This document shows positions 58,804 through 64,000 of a stretch of 64,000 nt of DNA, one piece after another. Numbering within the stretch: position 1 is the stretch's first letter; every line of letters begins with the position of its first letter. The stretch lies in contig JAWKRR010000010.1 in the NCBI GenBank assembly GCA_041389525.1, forward strand, positions 88,317 through 152,316. Direction: 5' to 3'. The notes beneath the pieces were generated by a model. That model saw only the letters and a list, made by a program, of their open reading frames with translations. It had not been told where the DNA came from and made no database searches. Both the position numbers and the translations under genes were made by a program. The DNA comes from JACKFB01 sp041389525. GTDB lineage: Bacteria; Myxococcota_A; UBA9042; PHBI01; JACKFB01.

Positions 58804-60507
58804 CTAGGGTCGGGCCGACTCGGACGCAGACGCAGACGCAGACGCTGGCGCGGACTCGGCGAGCAGGCGCTCGATGGCGGCGACCTCGATCTCCTGGCTG
58901 GCGGCCCGCGCCTCGGCCAACAGGCGGCGCAGCTCGCCGACCACCGCGCGACCACCGCCCAGGCGGTAGCGGACCTCTGCGATTCGGCGGCGGACGCGTG
59001 CGGTGACCGTGTAGCCGCAGCGCTCGGGCAGGCCGGATAGGCGCGCCTCGGCGGCGTCGGCCCAGCTCAGGGCGGCGTCGCGGTCCCGCATGTGGCAGTG
59101 GGCGAGCGACACCAAGGCCGCGGCCTCATCCGCTGGCGACTGGCAGAGCAGCGCGTGCTTGTAGGCCTCGCGCGCCCAGCGCCGCGCCTCCGTCAGCTCC
59201 GACAGCGCCGCCATCGTGTCCGCCAGGAGCATCGCGCTCCGCGAACGCATCAGCGGGAAGGCGCCGGCCGCCTCGCTCTGCTGGGCCGCGATCAGGAGAT
59301 GCTTCCGCGCGGCGCTGTACCAGCCCTGCTCCCAGGCGAACTCACCGAAGTTCAGGTGCACCGTCGCGACCTCGAAGGGGCCGCTGTCCCCCGGCGCGAC
59401 CGTGGCGACCGTCTGCTCGAAGTAGCGCCGCGCGGCGTCGTTGTGACCCAGCAGCGCGTGCGTGATCGCCACGTTGATCTGGCCCAGTAAGACCTCGCGC
59501 AGGTCGCCCTCCGCGCTCGCGACGTCCAATCCGTTCTGGTAGCCGATCAGCGCCCCCTGCAGGTCGCCCAGCTCGAACGCGACCCCGGCGCTCTGGCGGA
59601 AGAAGCGCGCCATCTGAACCCGCGGTTCGCTGCGCGCGTACTCGGCTAGCTCATCGTGCGAGCGCACGGCGGCCTCCGAGTCGCCCTGCATCTGCAGCGC
59701 ATGATAGCGCGCGATGTGCGCCTCGACCGTCGCGTCCACCGTGGCCTGGGTCGTCTCGCAGGCGGCCAGCGTCGCGAGCGCCTCGTCGAGGAAGGGGAGG
59801 GCGACCGAGGCGGGTTGCCCCGTCGCGGTACGGCTCTGGGCCGATTCGATCATCAGCCGCGCCCGGATCACCGGCTCCATCCCCGTGGCGCTCATGATGC
59901 TCAGATCCGTGAGCACCTCGATGCCGCGCTCGGGGCGCCCGGCGATACGCAGACTGCGAGAATGGGACAGCAGCACCTGAATCCGCGCCCGCACACCCGC
60001 CGGGGATGACGGGTTCGGAGAGCTGACCAACCGCTCGCCGACCCAGATCGCCTCGGCCTGGACGTTGCGCCGCCCGGCGTCGCGAATCCACGCCAGCCCC
60101 GCCTCCCACGCGCCGTCGGCCTCGCCCAGGCTGAGCAGCGACTGGCAGTAGAGCTCCGGCGCGTCCTCGACGCTCAGCCCGCGAGTCGCCGCCCACACCA
60201 GCGCGTCGCGCGCGAACCGGGGTGGGAGGCAGGTGTCGTCGCGAAGGATCTCCTCGCAGTGCGTCCAGCGCATGAAGCGAAGCGCTGGGATTCGTGATCC
60301 TTCTATATGGACGAGGAACGCGTCCGCGTGTTGGTCGGCCAGGGACACGCCGCCGAAGCCGAGGTGGGCCAGCAGCTCGGGATAGACGCGAGGCCCGAGC
60401 GCCGCGCTCAGTCGTAGCCAGCGATCGATCTCGCCGCCCGCAGCCCCCTCCGCCGTGTCGACCAGCTCAAGGGGCGACACGCCCAGGGCGTCGGCCACCG
60501 CCGACAC
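58804..60507 (-). CDS. XRE-type regulator with TPR domain (main ORF; N-terminus out of frame)
   Basis: The ORF begins MSAVADALGVSPLELVD, which is the last helix of an XRE helix-turn-helix domain, so it is missing its start. The rest is about 12 helical TPR-like repeats (SHDELAEYARSEPRVQMARF, QGALIGYQNGLDVASAEG, AARRYFEQTVATVAPGD, AARKHLLIAAQQSEAAG). This makes a DNA-binding regulator with a TPR sensor arm. Upstream in the same frame, sequence continues as the rest of the XRE domain but without a start codon; see the entry at 60508-60637. The C-terminus is an Ala/Ser repeat tail. The 60505-60507 GTG is probably not the true start. Confidence 0.8.
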   Translation of the reverse strand: MSAVADALGVSPLELVDTAEGAAGGEIDRWLRLSAALGPRVYPELLAHLGFGGVSLADQHADAFLVHIEGSRIPALRFMRWTHCEEILRDDTCLPPRFARDALVWAATRGLSVEDAPELYCQSLLSLGEADGAWEAGLAWIRDAGRRNVQAEAIWVGERLVSSPNPSSPAGVRARIQVLLSHSRSLRIAGRPERGIEVLTDLSIMSATGMEPVIRARLMIESAQSRTATGQPASVALPFLDEALATLAACETTQATVDATVEAHIARYHALQMQGDSEAAVRSHDELAEYARSEPRVQMARFFRQSAGVAFELGDLQGALIGYQNGLDVASAEGDLREVLLGQINVAITHALLGHNDAARRYFEQTVATVAPGDSGPFEVATVHLNFGEFAWEQGWYSAARKHLLIAAQQSEAAGAFPLMRSRSAMLLADTMAALSELTEARRWAREAYKHALLCQSPADEAAALVSLAHCHMRDRDAALSWADAAEARLSGLPERCGYTVTARVRRRIAEVRYRLGGGRAVVGELRRLLAEARAASQEIEVAAIERLLAESAPASASASASESARP

Positions 60508-60637
60508 GTACCGCCACTCGGTGACCGCCAGCTGGTCCGCCGCGCCAGCCCCCTGCTTCAGCCACCGGTTGATGCTCCGCTTCGACGGTTCGCCCGCGAC
60601 GACGATGAGACGCTGCGCCGACCAGCCCCCTCCGCCA
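60508..60637 (-). other. Out-of-frame N-terminus of the XRE-TPR gene
   Basis: In the ORF frame this stretch reads GGGGWSAQRLIVVAGEPSKR and then SINRWLKQGAG, an XRE helix-turn-helix. The ATG at 60635-60637 is in another frame; adding one G to the G5 run (plus-strand C5 at 60625-60629) gives MAEGGWSAQRLIVVAGEPSK, a clean natural start. One missing base explains the absence of a start codon. Confidence 0.8.
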
Positions 60638-60801
60638 TCAGCGCGGCGGGCAGTCGGTACGCAGGCGCACCTTTCTGCTGTCGTCGGAACTTCCTTCCAT
60701 CAATTCAACGCTCTCCACGCGCGCTGACACGCTCGAAACGTGTCGGGCTCCTGGCCCGGTGTCTCGCTCGATACACTAGCGCAGCGATCGGTCCATCGAA
60801 A

Positions 60802-60819
60802 GGTGGGACATGTCCCACC
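60802..60819. promoter_or_regulatory. 18-bp perfect palindrome, candidate operator
   Basis: GGTGGGACATGTCCCACC is perfectly symmetrical, lies between the XRE-TPR gene and the divergent sigma-like gene, and overlaps the sigma-like gene's likely ATG (60810). This is the expected place for an operator of the XRE regulator or another dimeric repressor. Its binding partner is a guess. Confidence 0.55.
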
Positions 60820-61467
60820 CCCCCCTCGCGGGGCGGGTGACTCTCCGATCCGTGCACGCAACCACACCCAGAACTCCTGCCCCCGCTGACCGAGCTCTTC
60901 CGCGCTTGGCAGGCAGGTTCGCGGCGCTCAGGCGATCGCTTTTTCCGGGCGGTCCGGGGTCGGTTGCAGGGTTACGCGCGATCGTTGGCAAGTGATGATG
61001 GTGGCGACGACCTCCTCCAAGACGTCTTCCTCACCTTCCTGCAGCATGCCGCCGGATTCGATACCAGCGGCGGTGATGGCGCGATCGTCACCTGGTTCAA
61101 GGTGACCCTGCGTCGCCGTCACTGGGCCATGTCGAATCGCGCCAGCCGCGAGATCCCCGTCGCCGACGCCGCCGAGCGGGGCGGGCTCGCCGACGACCAG
61201 GCCATGGCCCCGAGTCGAAGCGCGCATGCAGGCCGCGTCGCGGATCGCCTCGATGGCGCCGCCGCCCGCGCTCGGGTATTCCTTCCACGGCGCCACCCGC
61301 GAGCGCATCACCGTCCTGGCCGACCACCTCGAGGCGGTCCTGGTGCACGGCGACGAGTGTGTAACCTCGTCAGGGCCCTGGCGCGAAGGTCGGCTGGACT
61401 CCGTTTCAGTTGTGGCAGATGTCCCATCGCCTCGAGGAAGCGGTCGCTCCCCGTCCGGTGCTGGTGA
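60810..61467 (+). pseudogene. ECF-type sigma factor-like gene with broken frame
   Basis: Joining frames gives an ECF-like sigma: start MSHPPLAGRV at 60810 (or GTG 60852), region 2 as LTELFRAWQAG, LASDDGGDDLLQDVFLTFLQ and TWFKVTLRRRHWAMSNRAS, then a region 4-like part (MARVEARMQAASRIASM, RERITVLADHLEA, RRRVCNLVRALARR). Frame changes are needed at the C5 run near 60880-60884, the C4 run at 61208-61211 and around 61330. Because each repaired stretch reads well, the breaks may be sequence errors rather than decay. The longest single ORF starts at a TTG at 60964. The end is uncertain; a third frame stays open to 61568. Confidence 0.6.
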
Positions 61468-61931
61468 CAACTGGCCCCGTTTCGGTGCCGTCCTGCGGCG
61501 CCGAACTCCCTGCCCTCTCCGCTACAGCGGACGCAGGCGACGGGAATCTACGCGCGCTCCCGCACTGAGTGCCGCGCATCGCCCGCCTCTGCTCCCGAAG
61601 CGGTGACATCAGGATGTTACAGAGAGTCGATGCGTGTCGAGCTCGGTGCGGGCGCTGCCTGCCCCATCCATCGACGTGGCTCAAGCGCGGCAGGCCAATC
61701 CCGCCGCGCCCCGCCCGCGGTTCAGGCGGTGTCACGCGTGCGCCGCGCCGCGCGGGACGGCTGCCGCGACGGACCGCCGATACCCGATGTGCGGGAATCT
61801 GCCATTTATCGATTCCGCCTTACGGCATGCTTTGCAGGCACGCTGCTGTGACAATGGTCGCCACCATCTGAGTGCAAAGAGCGTGGCTGCAGGCTAGACT
61901 CGCGCCCCGTTGCTCGAACCGGACGGCCTCG
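61468..61931. other. Intergenic region, no confident gene
   Basis: This 464-nt region holds only short ORFs that overlap in several frames and resemble nothing. One frame (WTPFQLWQMSHRLEEAVAP, from about 61398 to 61568) could be the tail of the sigma-like gene. The remainder, including the start of the next lipoprotein's leader, has no recognised signal. Confidence 0.5.
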
Positions 61932-62354
61932 ATGCTCACCACCTCGCCCCCGCTGCTGTCGGCGCGCCACGCCCCGGCTGCTCGCCATGGTCATCTTGGT
62001 GGCATGCGGCGGTCCCCGTCACTGGCGGAACCGGTCGCCTGAACATCTCCGCGCGTGGCAACAGGCCCAGCTCGCCCTGGACGCGGGCCGCAAGACCGCC
62101 GAGGCGCTGAGCGCGCTCGAGGCCCACCGCCTCGCCCCAGACGAGCCGCTCTACACCTATCATCTCGGCCACATGCAGGAGCGGCGGCTTCAACGCCGAG
62201 GCGCTCGCCTCCTCCGCTCCCGGTCTTGGGCCATCCGTCCCTGGACTGACTGCGTGAGCTGGCAACCGCGACCCGCGTCGCCGCCCTCGAGCCGCTCGCC
62301 GACAAGGCTCCGTCCTTCGCCTGCCGCACCATTCCACGGACGCAGCGCGTTCAG
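61932..62354 (+). pseudogene. N-terminal part of a lipoprotein, frame-broken
   Basis: An ATG at 61932 begins MLTTSPPLLSARHA, and after a one-base change in GCCCCGG near 61975 this continues as RLLAMVILVACGG, a signal peptide with lipobox. The frame then reads SPEHLRAWQQAQLALDAGRK and LSALEAHRLAPDEPLYTYHL, which are TPR-like helices. After about 62185 it changes frame again (GGFNAEALASSAP), and a third frame (VLGHPSLD) ends in TGA at 62247-62249 before LRELATATRVAALEPLADKA. At least three lesions are needed. The C-terminal part is intact in the next entry. Confidence 0.6.
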
Positions 62355-63173
62355 GTGGACGGCACGGCCCTGTGGGAGACGCGCCCCGACGTGCCTCTGG
62401 CGCCGGGCACCCACCTCGTCTGCATCATTTCCGCCGAGAGTGACGCGGCGCAATGCTGGCACACGGAGATGGCGGCTGGCCGTCGGTTGGACTGGCCGCC
62501 CGCAGACCTGGCGCGGCCGCGCGGCTTCTTGCGTTGGCCCCGTGACCGCGCGGCCTCCCGCCTCCTCATCGAGGACTACCCGCTCAGCGCGGATCTCTCG
62601 CGCCTCGAGACCGTCGAGGTCGACGCCGGCACGGTGCGTGGCGCGGTCGGTTACGCCGTCGGGCTGGACCCATTCAGCGTGAGCGTCGGCGACGAGCAGG
62701 TCGTCGACATCCCGACGCGCGAGGCCATGCGGCTCGCAGCCCAGGTGGCCGCGGGCAGCTCGGACGCCGGCAGCACCGTCTACAAGCGCACGCCGTCAGC
62801 CCGTCGCAAAGTGGGCCCGGCGCCGTGGATCGTGGCCGGAACCGGCGTCGCGGCGGCGGTGGTCGGCGCGGTGTTCATGGCGGGCGGCGCCAGCGACCGA
62901 AAGGCCGTGACCGACGCCCAAAGCGCCCCGCCCGAAGGCGGGCTGGCGGTCTCCTCCATCAGCTACGCCGAGGCGAGCAAGCGCTGGGACGACGCCAACA
63001 CGAAGTCCACCATCGGGACGGCGCTGGTCGGCGCCGGGGCGGCCGTCGCGGTGGGCGGGGTCCTGTGGTGGGTGATCGCCCGGAGTACGGGCAGCAGCGA
63101 GGCCGCGTCCGGCGCGTCGGTGTGGACACAACCCGGAGCGGCCGGCGTGACCTGGCGGGGTAGCTTTCAATGA
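62355..63173 (+). CDS. PEGA-like envelope protein, C-terminal part
   Basis: This 272-residue ORF starts at an internal GTG; coding in the same frame already begins by 62250. The VQVDGTALWETRPDVPLAPG stretch fits a PEGA-like domain. Further on lie two membrane segments (about 155-177 and 218-242; VAAAVVGAVFMAGGA, TALVGAGAAVAVGGVLWWV). Proteins with PEGA plus paired C-terminal helices are common in myxobacteria and act in the envelope. The stop overlaps the next start as ATGA, so translation is coupled. The true N-terminus is the frame-broken lipoprotein leader upstream. Confidence 0.7.
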   Translation: MDGTALWETRPDVPLAPGTHLVCIISAESDAAQCWHTEMAAGRRLDWPPADLARPRGFLRWPRDRAASRLLIEDYPLSADLSRLETVEVDAGTVRGAVGYAVGLDPFSVSVGDEQVVDIPTREAMRLAAQVAAGSSDAGSTVYKRTPSARRKVGPAPWIVAGTGVAAAVVGAVFMAGGASDRKAVTDAQSAPPEGGLAVSSISYAEASKRWDDANTKSTIGTALVGAGAAVAVGGVLWWVIARSTGSSEAASGASVWTQPGAAGVTWRGSFQ

Positions 63174-64000
63174 TGAGGCCGGCGCACGCGAGAGAGATGG
63201 GGATGTGGCTGGCCGTGGCGGTCGGCCTGAGCCTCACGGCTGCCTGTCTGGAGCAGATCGACCCCGATTCGGCGCTCTTTCCCTGCGAGGGTCACAGCGA
63301 CTGCGCGGTCGGGTACGTCTGCGACCCGGTCGCCAAGCTGTGCCTGCGCAAGGCGAGCGGTGACGCCGCGGTGGCCGACGCGGTCTCCGACGCGGCCGAC
63401 GCCCTCGACGCACCGGGTGACGCGCTGGACGTCAAAGACGTGGCCGAGGTCGACACCAAGGACGGGACCGACGCTGGGGACTCCGTCGACGCCGAGGTCG
63501 AGGTCGAAACCACCGACGACGTCGAGGTCGCCGAGACCGAAGACAGCGACGGCGACGACGGCGCAGACAGCGAGGCCGACACCGAGCCGGACACGATCTT
63601 CATCGCCTGCGACCCGGGCCAAGTCGGCTCTTGCGACGACGCGAACCCCTGCACGGACGAGGTCTGCGACCCGGTCGCCGGCTGCGTCTACACCCACAAC
63701 TTCGCGACCTGCGACGACGAGTCGGCCTGCACCAGCGAGGATCGCTGCGCGGCGGGCAAGTGCGTCGGCGTCCCCATGGACTGTGACGACAACAACGGCT
63801 GCACCGAGGACATCTGCAACCCCAAGACCCTGAAGTGCCTGCACTTGGCCAAAGCGCCATGCGCTGACGGCAACCCCTGCACGACGGACTCCTGCGACCA
63901 AGCCACCGGCGACTGCGTGTTCACGCCCGTGGCCTGCGACGACGGCGACCCGTGCAACGGGCTGGAGACCTGCAGCCAGGCGACCGGGAGCTGCGGGGCG
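63170..64000 (+). CDS. Cys-rich repeat lipoprotein (C-terminus beyond window)
   Basis: Two ATGs in tandem (63170, 63173) start a signal peptide ending in the lipobox LTAAC. After a Cys-paired module (CEGHSDCAVGYVCDPVAKLC) and an Asp/Ala/Glu linker of about 70 residues, repeated Cys-rich units begin: CDDANPCTDEVCDPVAGC, CDDNNGCTEDICNPKTLKC, CADGNPCTTDSCDQATGDC, CDDGDPCNGLETCSQATGSC. Each has about 30 residues and the pattern C(D/N)DxNPCTxDxC, a calcium-bindable, disulfide-stabilised repeat known from myxobacterial surface proteins. At least 277 residues lie in the window. It is coupled to the PEGA-like gene. Confidence 0.88.
   Translation, partial: MMRPAHAREMGMWLAVAVGLSLTAACLEQIDPDSALFPCEGHSDCAVGYVCDPVAKLCLRKASGDAAVADAVSDAADALDAPGDALDVKDVAEVDTKDGTDAGDSVDAEVEVETTDDVEVAETEDSDGDDGADSEADTEPDTIFIACDPGQVGSCDDANPCTDEVCDPVAGCVYTHNFATCDDESACTSEDRCAAGKCVGVPMDCDDNNGCTEDICNPKTLKCLHLAKAPCADGNPCTTDSCDQATGDCVFTPVACDDGDPCNGLETCSQATGSCGA

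Noticed and set aside
61412..61428. Second copy of the palindromic operator (GTGGCAGATGTCCCATC)
   Set aside because: Only 14 of 17 positions match, it is not symmetrical, and it lies within probable coding sequence.
61603..61897. Several overlapping small ORFs as genes
   Set aside because: They overlap in all plus frames, lack ribosome sites and resemble nothing; likely composition artefacts in a damaged region.
1..64000. tRNA, rRNA, CRISPR arrays, insertion sequences, phage genes or replication origins
   Set aside because: None were recognised by eye on either strand; a tRNAscan, Infernal or ISfinder search could still reveal small ones.

Overview
The window is a very GC-rich (roughly 70% or more), densely coded stretch of one chromosome, probably from the Myxococcota or Bradymonadota (the former deltaproteobacterial predators and social bacteria). 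This rests on several traits: many secreted lipoproteins whose lipobox Cys is followed by long Asp/Glu/Ala/Pro-rich linkers, a MYXO-CTERM-like C-terminal anchor, CotH-, NHL- and lamin-tail-type surface proteins, Cys-rich repeat lipoproteins, Hanks-type kinases fused to AAA/GAF/cyclase or cNMP-binding modules, and a hybrid NRPS-PKS locus. The species cannot be named from the sequence. I found no tRNA, rRNA, CRISPR array, insertion sequence or phage gene.

Layout. 1-13.8 kb: housekeeping and envelope genes (Uup-type ABC-F, RlmD-like methyltransferase, Hsp33, an NTP/NDP-type transporter) mixed with lipoproteins, a MYXO-CTERM-like protein and a von Willebrand A protein. 14.2-28.4 kb: a compact natural-product locus with an FAD monooxygenase and nitroreductase-fold protein (ATGA-coupled), a 4'-phosphopantetheinyl transferase, and an assembly line read as A-T-C-(A remnant)-AMP ligase-KR-ACP-KS-AT-ACP-TE. 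The first two assembly-line ORFs look like one gene split by a one-base indel. 28.5-33.8 kb: a giant sensor (Ser/Thr kinase-AAA ATPase-GAF-class III cyclase), also split by a one-base indel. 33.8-37.3 kb: an operon with a HerA/DUF87-type ATPase and a metallophosphoesterase. 37.6-45.9 kb: a 1033-residue lipoprotein and a three-gene lipoprotein operon (LTD/NHL, beta-helix, CotH) joined by GTGA overlaps. 45.8-57.6 kb: DUF2254-like membrane protein, TatD, glutathione reductase, dodecin, a cNMP-binding kinase, TPR protein, SDR and a degenerate two-component-like pair. 57.7-64 kb: a beta-helix protein, an XRE-TPR regulator, an 18-bp palindrome, an ECF sigma-like gene, a PEGA-like lipoprotein and a Cys-rich lipoprotein that runs off the window.

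How the parts may work together. The phosphopantetheinyl transferase sits beside the synthases whose three carrier domains it would prime, and the monooxygenase and nitroreductase-like protein are candidate tailoring enzymes. The cyclase-bearing sensor and the cNMP-binding kinase could make and read the same second messenger, though they lie 17 kb apart. The XRE-TPR protein, the palindrome and the sigma-like gene form a plausible regulatory unit.

Caution. Several frame breaks lie in C/G homopolymers (20.93, 29.33, 60.63, 60.88, 61.21 and about 61.97 kb), and restoring one base rejoins well-conserved protein sequence. Local indel errors are therefore at least as likely as true gene splits or decay, and 60.6-62.4 kb is especially affected.
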